A stretch of 64,000 nt of DNA from JBFIHF01 sp964411125 (GTDB lineage Bacteria; Myxococcota_A; Bradymonadia; Bradymonadales; Bradymonadaceae), in the NCBI GenBank assembly GCA_964411125.1, contig CAYPJU010000026.1, positions 1-64,000 of the forward strand, given 5' to 3'. The notes beneath the pieces were generated by a model. It searched no databases. It was not told the DNA's origin and was given only the letters and a program-made list of their open reading frames with translations. Of the stretch, positions 26,073-37,000 are shown one piece after another. Position 1 is the stretch's first letter. Each line of letters opens with the position of its first letter. The translations under genes were made by a program, and so were the position numbers.

Positions 26073-28766
26073 TCACCACGTGTCGAATCGCACGATGATC
26101 GACTCGCCGGGGGCCGGGCTCGATGGTCCGAAGAACGCGATCGTGCCGAACTCCGGATAGTACTCGTAGCCGTCGATGCGGCTGCGCTGCACGTCGGTGC
26201 CGCCGACGGTGACCCGCAGGGTCGACGACGCGGCCGGAGCCGGGAGCACGTACCGCGAGGCCGCCCCCACTGCTCCGTAGGCGATGAACTCGAGCTCGTC
26301 GGTGCCGAGGCCGTCGCAGAGCGACAGCGCGGCGCCCCCTGTGGAGCGGGCGACGACGTCGTACGATTCCCCATCGGGGTCGCAGCTTCCCGAGAAGGCC
26401 GAGTCGGTGACGCTGAACGCGACGGACTCCATCTGGAAGAACGTGACGAAGTTGGCGAGTGCCTGATCGCCCAGGGTCGTACCGAGGGCGTTGTTCTGGA
26501 TCGTCTGGCTCTCCTCGTCGGTGACGAAGACCGTGACGATCTCGGCATCGTCGCGTGCGCGCAGCGCCGCCGGGGTCGCCGGGTCGCGGGCGAACCGAAT
26601 CCCGGCCTCCGCGCCGCTCAGGCCCCACTCCTCGAAACCGGAATTGGGGCCGCAGCCGGTGCAGTCGATGACGTACGAGGTGATCTCGGACTGGAAGGTC
26701 GCGGAGTCGGTGTGCCAGCCGGGTGGATTGCGAACCTTCCCGGCGATGTCGAGGTCCATGTTGGTGACGCCCATCCGGAAGTCGACGTACCCGCTGTTCA
26801 GGACGGTGTAGACGCTCCCGATGCTCCCCTGGATCGCCTGGTTGTCGTCGGTCATCGAGCCCGACTGGTCGAGGACCCAGTAGAGGTCGAGCGCGGGGGG
26901 CGTAGCGGTGGGCGCCCACGGGGCGCAGCGCGGCATTGCCTGGGTACCGGTCGTCGAGATGTTCATCGCGTTCGCGAGGTCCTCGAGCTCGGCGCGGACG
27001 GTGTCGAGATCGGTCGCGGCGTCGGCGTACGCGGCGGCGACGCGGACGGTCCCGCCGACGTCGGTGACGCTGACGTAGCCGACGACGCCGGCGATCGCTG
27101 CCCCGCTCGGCGTCGGCATGTTCGAAACCTCGGCCGGCGCAAACGGAACGGCGGCGAAGAGCGCGGTGTTGCGTTCGGCTTCGAGGCTGGCGGTCGCGCT
27201 GTCGGCGTAGTCGCGGGTGATCGCCACTTCGTTCCCCTCCCCGTCGCGATAGAGCCTTCGGCGGTCCCCCTGACCGGCGGTGACGATGTCGAGCTCCTGC
27301 TCGATGTCGATCGAGGTCTTTTTGTAGGTGGCGACGAAGCCCGCGACGGTGCCGGCGCTGTTCGAAACGAGAGTCGCGGACCAGCCGTTCTGGGGCGTGG
27401 CGGTCGGGATGACGAGCTCGGTCGTGGAGGTGAAGCTGGCGGGCAGCCGCGCGGTGAAACCGCCGAAGCTGTTCTGCACCAGGGTCGTGACGGGCGGAGT
27501 CGACGACATCATGCAGCCCTGCACGAAGTCACGGTTCCCATCGAGGATCCCGTCATCGAAAGTCGAGGCTTTGTTGGGGTCGAGTCCGTAAGCGACCTCG
27601 TCCCCGTCGTCGAGCCCGTCGGCGTCGCTGTCGGCGAGGTTCGGGTCGGTCAGGGTGGTGGCGAGCTCGTATAGATCGTCGAGCCCGTCGTCGTCGCTGT
27701 CGCTGTCGGCGGGGTCGGTCCCGACCGTCCGCTCTTCGCAGTCGGTCAATCCGTCCTGATCGGTGTCGACCACGAGCTGATCGGGGTTCGCCTCGTCGGG
27801 GCAATTGTCGTCGTCGTCGAAGATGCCGTCGCCGTCGGGGTCGTCGCACGCGTCTCCGATCGAGTTGGCGTTGCGGTCGGCCTGAAACGGATTGGCGGTG
27901 AGCGGGCAGTTGTCGACGTCGTCCGCCCGTCCGTCACCGTCGTCGTCGGCGTCGCAGACGTCGCCGATTCCGTCGGCGTCGGTGTCGAGCTGGTCGGCGT
28001 TCGGGGTGAGCGGGCAGTTGTCGTCCGTGTCGAGGTGAGCATCTCCGTCGACGTCCAGGTCGCAGAGGTCACCGAGACCGTCACCGTCCTGGTCTTTCTG
28101 CTCGGGGTTCGGGACGTCGGGGCAGTTGTCGACGTCGTCTTTCAGACCATCGAAGTCGCCGTCACAGGAATCGCCGATCCCGTCGCCGTTGGTGTCGGCC
28201 TGGGTCGGATTGCGGACGAGCGGGCAGTTGTCGTCGGAGTCCTCGATACCGTCACCGTCGCTGTCGACTTCGCACGCGTCGCCGACCCCGTCGGAATCGC
28301 TGTCTACCTGGTCGGCGTTCGCGACCGTCGGGCAGTTGTCTTCCTCATCGAGCACCCCGTCCTCGTCGAGGTCGAGAGTCTCGTCGATGTCGGCGCACGC
28401 ATCGCCAACCCCATCGCCGTCGCCATCGTCCTGGCTCGCGTTCGGGACGTCGGGACAGTTGTCGTCCGCATCGACCACACCGTCTCCATCCCGGTCGTCG
28501 TCGGCACTCTCCCTGCACTCTCCGGCGTCGTCGCAGGTCTGGCCCTCGGAGCAGTCTTCGTCGGTCGAACAGTCTCCTTCCGACCCGTCACAGACGCAGG
28601 CGCCCCACTCGAGAGAGCCGCCGCAGGTCTGTGTACCGTCGGCACCATCTTCGCAACTACATGCGCGGGTCTCCGAGGCTTCACACGCCCCCTTCTTGTC
28701 AACCCCGCCACCACACGCGACGAGAAGAGCCGCACACGAAACAATCGCCCACCAAAGGTTCTTCAT
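26073..28766 (-). CDS. Large surface lipoprotein with TSP3 repeats and vWA domain
   Basis: The start at 28766 follows GGAGAACCTG and yields MKNLWWAIVSCAALLVACGG with lipid Cys18. A Cys-rich segment (residues ~25-75) is followed by thrombospondin type-3 calcium repeats (~79-400; DxDxDGxxDxxDNCPxxxNxxQ units). A mixed domain comes next, then a vWA domain (~625-800) with MIDAS motif DQSGSM and VTDEES. A beta-rich C-terminal domain ends ESIIVRFDTW. The 897-residue protein probably binds Ca2+ and is displayed on the cell surface. It shares TSP3 and vWA with the lipoproteins at 34003-37728 and 45245-47017 but lacks MopE repeats. It ends 3 bp from the convergent ABC ATPase gene. Confidence 0.85.
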   Translation of the reverse strand: MKNLWWAIVSCAALLVACGGGVDKKGACEASETRACSCEDGADGTQTCGGSLEWGACVCDGSEGDCSTDEDCSEGQTCDDAGECRESADDDRDGDGVVDADDNCPDVPNASQDDGDGDGVGDACADIDETLDLDEDGVLDEEDNCPTVANADQVDSDSDGVGDACEVDSDGDGIEDSDDNCPLVRNPTQADTNGDGIGDSCDGDFDGLKDDVDNCPDVPNPEQKDQDGDGLGDLCDLDVDGDAHLDTDDNCPLTPNADQLDTDADGIGDVCDADDDGDGRADDVDNCPLTANPFQADRNANSIGDACDDPDGDGIFDDDDNCPDEANPDQLVVDTDQDGLTDCEERTVGTDPADSDSDDDGLDDLYELATTLTDPNLADSDADGLDDGDEVAYGLDPNKASTFDDGILDGNRDFVQGCMMSSTPPVTTLVQNSFGGFTARLPASFTSTTELVIPTATPQNGWSATLVSNSAGTVAGFVATYKKTSIDIEQELDIVTAGQGDRRRLYRDGEGNEVAITRDYADSATASLEAERNTALFAAVPFAPAEVSNMPTPSGAAIAGVVGYVSVTDVGGTVRVAAAYADAATDLDTVRAELEDLANAMNISTTGTQAMPRCAPWAPTATPPALDLYWVLDQSGSMTDDNQAIQGSIGSVYTVLNSGYVDFRMGVTNMDLDIAGKVRNPPGWHTDSATFQSEITSYVIDCTGCGPNSGFEEWGLSGAEAGIRFARDPATPAALRARDDAEIVTVFVTDEESQTIQNNALGTTLGDQALANFVTFFQMESVAFSVTDSAFSGSCDPDGESYDVVARSTGGAALSLCDGLGTDELEFIAYGAVGAASRYVLPAPAASSTLRVTVGGTDVQRSRIDGYEYYPEFGTIAFFGPSSPAPGESIIVRFDTW

Positions 28767-28882
28767 CAGGTTCTCCATGGATCCACTCCCCGAGTGTAGC
28801 GCGTGTCGCTCCACAGGAGACTAAAACGTCCTGAAAGTTGAATCCACAGAGCTTCAACCCGCTCGCCCGCCACAAGAAATAC

Positions 28883-28908
28883 GAAGGGCGGAGAGAACTC
28901 CGCCCTTC
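28883..28908 (-). terminator. Hairpin terminator downstream of the PPC-repeat lipoprotein gene
   Basis: GAAGGGCGGAG / CTCCGCCCTTC forms a perfect 11-bp stem with a 4-nt loop, 24 bp past the stop at 28932. On the minus strand it is followed by GTATTTCTT, a weak T-run, so termination may be partial or Rho-assisted. Confidence 0.6.
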
Positions 28909-28931
28909 TCGTCGTGCCCCGTTGGTCGAGG

Positions 28932-31900
28932 TCAGTCGATGCGCAGGAAGTACGGCCCGTGCTCGACCTGGTTGTTGAGGAGCGCCGGGTAGATGAAGAC
29001 GGTGTAGGTCTTTCCGGCGGTGGCGTTGAAGGTGAACGATTCGCGGTTCCCGCTGTCATCGGCCGAACCTCCCAGGGAGGTGAAGCCGTCGAAGAGCTGG
29101 AAGTCGAGGTTCATCTGGGTCGCGTCGAATCGCAGCTCGACGGTCACCGGGCCGGAGGACGGCGGCGTGAACTTGAAGTAGTCGCTCTCGTCGGAGCGGT
29201 TCGTGACGCTCGGACAGACGGCGAGGGCCTGTGCGACGGGGAATCCGAGCGTGCGGGCGGTGCCCGGGTTGCCGTTCTGCTCGAACGAGTCCTCGGGACA
29301 CTGGGTCGTGTAGACCGACGACCGGGCAAACAGGAGGTCGTACGGCGTGGAGACCGCCGAGCCCGCTTCGTTCTCGACGAGCACGTAGTACTGACCGACC
29401 GAGGGCGGAGTCCATTTCGCCACGGCGTCGTCTTCGGCGGTGTCGATCTCGAGCAGCGGCGCATCGACGAGGGGGTCGTCGTCAGCGTCCCAGATCGAGA
29501 CGGCGACGTCAGACCCGGTGCCGTGGTCGTAGAAGACCGCGATGTCGTGGCTGATCCCGGAGAGGTCCTGGGTGAGGTACCAATCCTGGTCTGCGCCACA
29601 GGCGTTGAGGTCGGCGAGTTGCGGCGTCTGCGGAACCGTGATCGTCGAGGCGGAGACGACGTCGTCGTTCCGTTCGAAGCGGTCGGGGCAGTACGGCGCG
29701 CTCGGGGTCGCGCCATTGAGGCTCAACCAGAGGTCGTAGTCGTTTCGGACGAACGCGTCGTTCTTGGGGAAGACGCGCAGCCAGTGCTGCCCAGAGAGTC
29801 CCGACTGCGCGAGCACCTCGGTGTTGTCGGTCCCGACGGTCTCGACCACGACGCCGTTCGAGTCGATCAACTGCATGTCGAGATCCCCGAGCTGCGTCTT
29901 GAACTCGAGACGCGCATCGACCGACGTGATGCTTCCGAGGTTGAACCAGTCGTCGGTCCCTTCGCAGAGAGTGAGCTCGTAGGCCCCGGTGCTGACCGAT
30001 CCTGCGGAGCCCTGCGTGTCGCCGGCTACGCTGTCGTCGGTACACGCATCGGCGAACGCGAGCGAGACGTCGAGCGAATAGTAGTTCGAGAATCCGTTCG
30101 TGGCCGGGGAGACGTGGACGATGACGTTCGCCCCCATCCCCGGGTTGGTCCAACTGACGGTCTCCGTGTCGGCCATCGTGCGGCTCGAGTCGAGCTCGGT
30201 GCCGAGCATGTTCGTGATCCGGATGTCGATGTTCCCGAGGTCGTTGTCGAAGTCGGCGGTCGCGGTGAGCGTCGCTCCGGCGGGGACGAAGACCCGGTAG
30301 TAGTCGTTGTCGGCGGTGCAAATGAGCAGCGCGTCGTACGAGCCTGCCGGAATCTGCGCGGCGGTCGTCGAGGTGTCGTTGTTTTCGAACGGGTCGGGGC
30401 AGACGCGATCTTCGGGCCCGTCGGGTACGCCGTCCCCGTCGACGTCGGTGTAGAGGAGAAGGTCGTAGGGGAGGCGCGCGTCGTTCTTGCCGACCACCTG
30501 GATGAGGTAGGTGCCGGTCGACGACGGGGTGAAGGTGACCGATTCGTCGCTCGTCGTGGAGGTTCCGCCCATGCCGATCGGGTTCGCGAGCGCGCCGGCG
30601 ACGTAGACGAAGACATCGAGGTCCGCGCGGCTGCCGTCGAAGTTGACGAACACCTCCGAAGCATCCCCGGCGGTGAGCTCGACCTGGTACCAGTCGTCGA
30701 CGCCGTCGCAGAGCTGCAACCGCGGGTAGAGGCCGGGTGCCTCGACCGACGCGGCGGCTCCCGACGATGCGTTCGGCGAGAACGAATCGTCGACGCAGGC
30801 AGGGGCGGCGGTGACCGCCACCGTCATGTCGTAGGGCTGGGCGGCGACATTCGAGACCGCTTCGACGCGCCAGAAGACCGTCTGGTCACGGGCGGTGGTA
30901 TAGGAAACGCTCTCGTCGTCCGTCGTCGTTCGCCCCTGAGCCACCGGGCTCGCCGAGCCCGAGTCGTCGAAGAGGAAGAGGTCGATGTTTCCGGTGGCGT
31001 GAGCGAAGGAGAGATCGATCGTGATCGTCTCGCCGGCCTCGAGGTCGGCGCTGAACCAGTCGTCGTCGTCGGGGTTGCCGCAGACGAGCAGGCCGTAGGT
31101 GCCGTTGGTGAGGGCTGCTGCCTCCATGCGCGTGTCGTTGTTCTCGTAGTCGTCGGGACAGTCTGGGTCGGCGGGGCCGACGCCGTTGAGGGTCGTGAGG
31201 ACCCAGTAGTCGTTTCGAGCGGCCATCTTCGGGAAGACCCTCAGGTAGTAGGTGCCCGCTTCGTTTGCGCCCACCGTGTGCGAGACGGTCTCGTCGTCGG
31301 ACCCCGATGTGGCGCTATCGATGACGATGTTGCCCGGCCCGATGAGCTCGACGTCGAGGTCGCCGAGGGCATTGGCGAACTTCACGTCGAACTGAATCTC
31401 GTCACCGGCGATCAGGTCGATCTCGAACCAGTCTTCGTCGGTGTCGCACATCTTCAGGCCGGTGATGACGTTGTCCGCGCCGCTCGCCGCGTTGGCGCGG
31501 CTGATCCCGGTCGCCGCGGCAGCGTCGTTGTTGGGCTCTGCGAAGTCGTCGGTGCAGGGCGGTCCGTCGCTGACGTCGATGTCGAGCTCGTACTGCGCCT
31601 GGATACCGGAGAAGAGGAACGTCTGCAGGTTGAAGACGCCGCCCTGCATCGCCTGGAACTGCATCTGCTCCTGGACGACGGTGCCGCTGACGGTCGTCTC
31701 GGTACCGTCGGCGACGAGCGTCGCACAGTCGCTGGGCCCGAAGAGGGTGATGTCGAGGTCACCGGCGGAGACCGCACGGTCGTAGGTGGCCGTGATGGTG
31801 ACCGTCTGCAGCGGGAGGAGCGAGATGGAGTACCAGTCGCTGTCGTCGCAGACGTTGAGCCCCGGGTAGGTCCCCGGCGCGATCGTCGCGGCGGGGCAAG

Positions 31901-33647
31901 TGTCGTTGACCTCGTAGGGGTCGGCGCAGTTGTTGTCGCGCTGGCTCCACATCAGGTCGTATTCGATGTTTCCGACCCCGCTCACGACGCGGACTTCGAG
32001 GATGTAGTCTCCCGCGTCGTCGAGGGCGATCTCGATCTCTTCGACGTCGCGCCGCGTCTGCGCAGCGGCGACCTGCGTCATCGAAGAGTCCCAGAGGATG
32101 AGGTCGATGTTGCCGAGGGATACGGGCGCTTCCGCCGTGATGCGGACGACCTGGTTTTCGGCGATGACGAGCTTGTAGAAGTCGGCGTCGCTGCCGCAGA
32201 CCTCGAGGTCCTGGTAGTCGGTCATCGGGTCGAGCGTCGACGCCGAAGCGCGGTCGTCGTTCTCCTCGAGCGGGTCGTCGGTGCAGGCGCCCGGCGGGCC
32301 TGCGTCGACGCTGAGCGCGTAAGCGGTGTTGTCGTCGGTGATGGAGCCACGGACCTGCACGAGGAACGTGCCGCCGAGGTCGACGCCGAAGCGGATGACT
32401 TCGCGGCCTCCGTCGACGGCCGGCGACTGGGCGGAAGCGACGATCTCGTCACCCTGCGGGCGGCGAAGTCCGATGTCGAGGTTCCCGACGGAGTTGTCGT
32501 ACACGAGCTCGATCTCGATGACGTCGCCTGCGGCGGCGTCGAATTCGAACCACTCGCCGCCGGCGTTCTCCTGGCAGAAGAGCGGTTGGTCGGTAGCGTC
32601 CGTCGCGAACGGGAGCGTCGCGATCGTGTAGGGCGTGTTCTGGTCGTGGTTCTCACCGAAGCTGTCGTCGGGACAGGTCGGCGCCGCCGGGACGCAGAGT
32701 CCCAGGAGCGGGTTCATCTTCTCTTCGTCGCTGATGCCCTGCGTGAAGTCGCAGACGTCGGTCGCGGGGCAGTCGGCGTTTTGCGAGCACGCCTGGCAGG
32801 TGCGCGGCGAGCCCTTGCAGATCTGCCCCATCAGGCAGTCGTTACGGGTATCGCAGGTCGGCACGCAGACGAGGTCGACACATGCGTAGGTGTTGTCGTC
32901 GTTGGGGCAGTCGTCGACCGTGTCACAACCCTCGGTGCACGAGAGTTGGTTGAGGTCGCAGATCTGTCCGGTGCGGCACGCATCGTTGGTCCGGCACCCG
33001 CGCCGGCAGACGAGACGTCCGTCGGTCGAGCGCGGCTCACAGATTTCGGTGACCTTGCAGTCGGTGTCGCTGCCACAGGGCGGCTTGATGACACACTTCT
33101 GTTCGGCGGTGGAGCAGATGTAGTCCTCGCCGTCGTCGAGCTGCTGAGCGTAGGCGACACACTGGACGTCGGAGGTGCAGTCCCCCGTGTACTCGCACGC
33201 GGGCGGGTCGGCGTCCTCGTTGCACGTCTGGAAGTCGGGGCAGCTATTGGTCGTGCATCCTTCCTGAGCACACACGTTGGTCGCCGTGCAGGACTGTCCG
33301 TCGGGGCAGTCGTCCGACGTGCGGCAGCCCGAGCGGCAGGTCGAGTTCTCGCAGATCGCGCCAGAGGCGCAGTCCTCGTCGGCTTCGCACGAGGCGCTCG
33401 CGCACGTTCCGTCGGCGCAGTACTCGTCGATGCCGCAGTCGCTCTTGAATTCGCAGGAGTCGGACTCCGTGGTGCACAGGCCGTCGGCGTTGCAGCGCTC
33501 ACCCGCCGCGCAGTCAGCCGCCGTCGAGCAATTTTCGCTGACACCGTTGTTGTCGGGGGATCCGCAGCCACCACAGCCGGTGGAGATCAGGGTCGCGACG
33601 CTCGCCAGAGCGAGCAGCAATCGAATTCGAATCAGAGCTCGGAACAT
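28932..33647 (-). CDS. Giant lipoprotein with Cys-rich N-terminus and ten PPC-like repeats
   Basis: The 1571-residue product starts MFRALIRIRLLLALASVATL and has a lipoprotein Cys at about residue 25 (ISTGCGGC). Residues ~35-330 are repeated disulfide-rich modules (C-x5-C-x(5-6)-C-x(5)-C units such as DCPDGQSCTATNVC). From ~345 to the end there are ten tandem prepeptidase C-terminal (PPC)-like beta domains. Each follows a CxDDxFExND header and contains DDWF/DWY, GDLDVxLxxP and GTYxLxV elements. Such domains usually follow secreted proteases, but no protease is present. It is a cell-surface or outer-membrane structural/adhesion lipoprotein by inference. Confidence 0.85.
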   Translation of the reverse strand: MFRALIRIRLLLALASVATLISTGCGGCGSPDNNGVSENCSTAADCAAGERCNADGLCTTESDSCEFKSDCGIDEYCADGTCASASCEADEDCASGAICENSTCRSGCRTSDDCPDGQSCTATNVCAQEGCTTNSCPDFQTCNEDADPPACEYTGDCTSDVQCVAYAQQLDDGEDYICSTAEQKCVIKPPCGSDTDCKVTEICEPRSTDGRLVCRRGCRTNDACRTGQICDLNQLSCTEGCDTVDDCPNDDNTYACVDLVCVPTCDTRNDCLMGQICKGSPRTCQACSQNADCPATDVCDFTQGISDEEKMNPLLGLCVPAAPTCPDDSFGENHDQNTPYTIATLPFATDATDQPLFCQENAGGEWFEFDAAAGDVIEIELVYDNSVGNLDIGLRRPQGDEIVASAQSPAVDGGREVIRFGVDLGGTFLVQVRGSITDDNTAYALSVDAGPPGACTDDPLEENDDRASASTLDPMTDYQDLEVCGSDADFYKLVIAENQVVRITAEAPVSLGNIDLILWDSSMTQVAAAQTRRDVEEIEIALDDAGDYILEVRVVSGVGNIEYDLMWSQRDNNCADPYEVNDTCPAATIAPGTYPGLNVCDDSDWYSISLLPLQTVTITATYDRAVSAGDLDITLFGPSDCATLVADGTETTVSGTVVQEQMQFQAMQGGVFNLQTFLFSGIQAQYELDIDVSDGPPCTDDFAEPNNDAAAATGISRANAASGADNVITGLKMCDTDEDWFEIDLIAGDEIQFDVKFANALGDLDVELIGPGNIVIDSATSGSDDETVSHTVGANEAGTYYLRVFPKMAARNDYWVLTTLNGVGPADPDCPDDYENNDTRMEAAALTNGTYGLLVCGNPDDDDWFSADLEAGETITIDLSFAHATGNIDLFLFDDSGSASPVAQGRTTTDDESVSYTTARDQTVFWRVEAVSNVAAQPYDMTVAVTAAPACVDDSFSPNASSGAAASVEAPGLYPRLQLCDGVDDWYQVELTAGDASEVFVNFDGSRADLDVFVYVAGALANPIGMGGTSTTSDESVTFTPSSTGTYLIQVVGKNDARLPYDLLLYTDVDGDGVPDGPEDRVCPDPFENNDTSTTAAQIPAGSYDALLICTADNDYYRVFVPAGATLTATADFDNDLGNIDIRITNMLGTELDSSRTMADTETVSWTNPGMGANVIVHVSPATNGFSNYYSLDVSLAFADACTDDSVAGDTQGSAGSVSTGAYELTLCEGTDDWFNLGSITSVDARLEFKTQLGDLDMQLIDSNGVVVETVGTDNTEVLAQSGLSGQHWLRVFPKNDAFVRNDYDLWLSLNGATPSAPYCPDRFERNDDVVSASTITVPQTPQLADLNACGADQDWYLTQDLSGISHDIAVFYDHGTGSDVAVSIWDADDDPLVDAPLLEIDTAEDDAVAKWTPPSVGQYYVLVENEAGSAVSTPYDLLFARSSVYTTQCPEDSFEQNGNPGTARTLGFPVAQALAVCPSVTNRSDESDYFKFTPPSSGPVTVELRFDATQMNLDFQLFDGFTSLGGSADDSGNRESFTFNATAGKTYTVFIYPALLNNQVEHGPYFLRID

Positions 33648-33779
33648 ATGTGTGGCCTCAATCGCCGGAAAGGCGGGTGTTCAGCGGTCATGGCGGCCTC
33701 GTCGTGATAATCGCACGAGCGAAACGCGGCACAACGTAGAGGAATGCCCATGGGGGCGCAAACCACGTCAAAGCCCGGG

Positions 33780-33808
33780 TATATCCAAAAAGTTCCGCGG
33801 ATAGTCAA
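33780..33808 (-). promoter_or_regulatory. Candidate sigma-70 promoter for the PPC-repeat lipoprotein gene
   Basis: On the minus strand TTGACT (33808-33803) is followed after 17 bp by GATATA (33785-33780) within an AT-rich patch of otherwise GC-rich DNA. It is about 130 nt upstream of the ATG at 33647. Confidence 0.4.
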
Positions 33809-33944
33809 GGATGGGCCGCGAGTCGTGGCACGACGTTGCCCGCCTACAATGGTCGGCACGCCGGGTAGATTCCGGGGCATCGGCTCGATCCGAAGGTCGA
33901 GCGACCGAACGGCGGAAATGACTGCGTCTCTGCGCGCGATCGGC

Positions 33945-33978
33945 ACAAAAAAGGCCCCGGGAGAGTTTCCCGGGGCCT
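33945..33978 (-). terminator. Strong intrinsic terminator downstream of the 1241-residue TSP3/MopE lipoprotein gene
   Basis: On the minus strand an 11-bp perfect stem (AGGCCCCGGGA / TCCCGGGGCCT) with a 5-nt loop is followed by a run of at least six T. It is about 25 bp after the stop at 34003. Confidence 0.9.
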
Positions 33979-34002
33979 CGGAAGTTCGCCGGCGGACGCC
34001 GC

Positions 34003-37000
34003 TCAGCCGTCCGGGCAGCCCTCGTCGACGAGTCCGTCGCAATCGTTGTCGATACCGTCACAGGTCTCGGGGTTGCGGCCGTTGGGGCAGTCTTCACAGT
34101 CCTCGTCGATCTCTCCGTCGCAGTCGTTGTCGATCTGGTCGCAGATCTCGTTCTCGGGGATGCACTGACCGGTGCCGCACCCTTCGTCGACCATGCCGTC
34201 GCAGTCGTTGTCGACGCCGTCGCAGATCTCGGGGCCGAAGCTCGGGCAGTCGATACAGTCCTCGTCGACTTCGCCGTCGCAGTCGTTGTCTCGGCCATCA
34301 CAGATCTCGGTTCGCGGCATGCAGACGGCGCAGCCCTCATCGATCATGTTGTCACAATCGTTGTCGATGCCGTCGCACTTCTCCGACGCCGGGATACAGC
34401 CTCCCGTGCCGCAACCTTCGTCGACCTGGTTGTCGCAGTCGTTGTCCTGGCCGTCACAGATCTCGGCGAGCGGGATACAGCCGGGCGGCGGGGGGCAGCC
34501 TTCGTCGATCTGGCCGTCGCAGTCGTTGTCGACGTTGTCGCCGCAGATTTCGGCGGACGGGATGCAACCGGGGACGGGGCAGCCTTCGTCGGTCTGGCCG
34601 TCGCAGTCGTTGTCGGTGTTGTCACCGCATACTTCGGCGGACGGGATGCAACCGGGAGGCGGGCAGTTCTCGTCGGTCTGCCCGTCGCAGTCGTTGTCGA
34701 CACCGTCGCCGCAGATCTCGGGCGAGGGGATGCAGGACGGGCAGCCGTCGTCGGCGACGTTGTCGCAGTCCTGGTCGATGCCGTCGCCACAAATTTCGGG
34801 GCCGCAGTTGCACCCCTCGTCGACGGTGCCGTCACAGTCGTTGTCGACGTAGTCACAGACCTCGGGGGAGACGACGCACGAGTTGCATGCGATCTCGACC
34901 TGGATTCCGACGACGTCGCCGGGGCTCGCTGCAGCGGCAGCATTGTTCAGGTTGGTGCACGCCTGTCCGTTGAGGGTCACGACGTTGGTCGCCGTGTTGA
35001 GGCTCCACCCGTTGGTGTTGCTCTTGGGCACGACCGTGGAGTTGTTGCCCTCGACGATCGTCACGCGCATGCGGGCGAGGTCGTCACCGGGCTGCGGATT
35101 CAACTGAACGTCGCAGCCGATGCTGAGGTTCGCGATGGTGCTGATGGCATCTTCGAGGTCCTGAGTGTTCGACGACGAGACCCTGAACCAGTTCCGCGAA
35201 CCATCGTTCGGATTGTTCGTGCCGCCAGCGACCGCGAACGTCTGCATGTTCGACTGGGCGCTGTTGGAGAGGTTGTCGAACCCGACCACGAAGGTCGGGT
35301 AGTCGGCCCCGAGCGCCGCGGCGATCTGGTCCTCCGTGTAGTCGACGGAGTTGTCGCTGCTCTGGTTGCAGGTCGTGGTGGGAGCACCGTCGGTGATGAT
35401 GACGATCCGCTTCTCGCGCGTCGGGTTCGGGTCGCCCGGGATCTCGAGGAGGCCGCCGGTTCGCACCTGGTTGACGGCGGGGCCGGTCGGCGTGTTGCCG
35501 TCGGCGTCGAGGTTGGCGTAGCTGTTCTTGAAGGTGCTCGCCGTCGTGTTGAGCGACAGGTCGAGGAGCTCGGTCAAGGTGCAGTTGCCGAACTCCCCGA
35601 TGCCGACGTTGAAGTCGGTGAGAAGGTTGGTGTTGTCGGCGAGGCTGTCGAGCGCGTCGAGCATCGTGTCGAGGCGGTTGGGTCCCTCGCCGCGGTTGCA
35701 GTCGTTGTCGTTCTGCTGGCACATCGACCCGGACGTATCGAGCAGGAAGTAGAGCGACGGCTTGATGCGGCTCGCCTGCACGTCGTTGGTGTTGCAGATC
35801 GGGGTGCCGTTGGGGAGAGCCTCGCAGGCGTCGCCGACGTTGTCGTTGTCGACGTCGTCCTGGTTGTAGTTGGGGACGTTCGGGCAGTTGTCGCAGACGT
35901 TACCGACACCGTCGCCGTCGCTGTCGGCCTGGTTGGCGTTCGCGATCGTGCGGCAGTTGTCGAACCGGTCGGCGGTGCCGTCACCGTCCGTGTCGCGGTT
36001 CTGGTCGTACTGATTCTCGCACTCGTCGCCGATGTTGTTGTTGTTGGCGTCGAGCTGCGACATGTTTGCCGAAGCGGGGCAGTTGTCGCAGGCGTCACCG
36101 ACACTGTCGCCGTCGGTGTCGGTCTGCGCGTTGTTCGACAGGAGCGGGCAGTTGTCCTCGAAATCGGCGATTCCGTCGCCGTCTCCGTCCTCGCACTCGT
36201 CGCCCACGCCGTCGCCGTCGGTGTCGGTCTGGGAACCGTTCGCGACGTTCGGGCAATTGTCGCAAGCGTTGCCGAGGGTATCGCCGTCGGCATCGACCTG
36301 CGTGGGGTTCGCGACGGTGGGGCAGTTGTCGCTGCCGTTGGAGACGTTGTCGCCGTCGGCGTCTCCGCTCGGGTCCGCGAGGCCCTCGCAGGCATCGCCG
36401 ACACCGTTGTTGTCGGCGTCGGCCTGGCTGGAGTTCGCGACGTTCGCACAGTTGTCGCAATCGTTGCCGACGCCGTCGAAGTCGGTGTCGAGCTGCGCGG
36501 GGTTGGCGAGCATCGGGCAGTTGTCGATCGCGTTTCGCGTTCCGTCACCGTCGTCGTCGCCATCCGGGTTGGCCGCGCCTTCGCAGGCATCGCCGGTCCC
36601 GTTGTTGTCGGCGTCGGCCTGGTTGGCGTTCGCGATGCCGGTGCAATTGTCGCAGGCGTCTCCGACGCGATCGCCATCGGCGTCCGCCTGCCCCGGATTC
36701 GCGACCGTCGGGCAGTTGTCGTCGAAGTTTCGGGTCCCGTCGCCGTCGTCGTCCCCGTCGGGGTTCGTCAGGCCGTCGCACTCGTCGCCCACGCCGTCGC
36801 CGTCGGCGTCTGCCTGGCTGGCGTTCGCGACGTCGACGCAATTGTCGCAGTCGTCTCCGACCAGGTCGCCATCGGTGTCTGTCTGAGCAGGGTTGGCGAC
36901 CATCGGGCAGTTGTCTTCGACGTCCCTCAGGTTGTCGCCGTCGGTGTCGACGTCGAAGTCGACACCGCACGCGTCTCCCTGGCCGTCGTTGTCCGTGTCC

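Larger units (their letters stand above)
33648..34002. other. 355-bp intergenic region between two minus-strand surface lipoprotein genes
   Basis: It holds the terminator of the upstream gene (33945-33978) and, after it, a promoter-like element for the next (33780-33808). The rest shows no gene or repeat that I can support. Confidence 0.6.

Noticed and set aside
28914..33707. 1597-residue plus-strand ORF opposite the PPC-repeat lipoprotein gene
   Set aside because: It is the mirror of the real gene: Asp/Gly/Val codons such as GAC/GTC are reverse complements and leave long open antisense frames in GC-rich DNA. It has no signal, domain or start context, while the minus-strand frame has a lipoprotein signal and ten domains.
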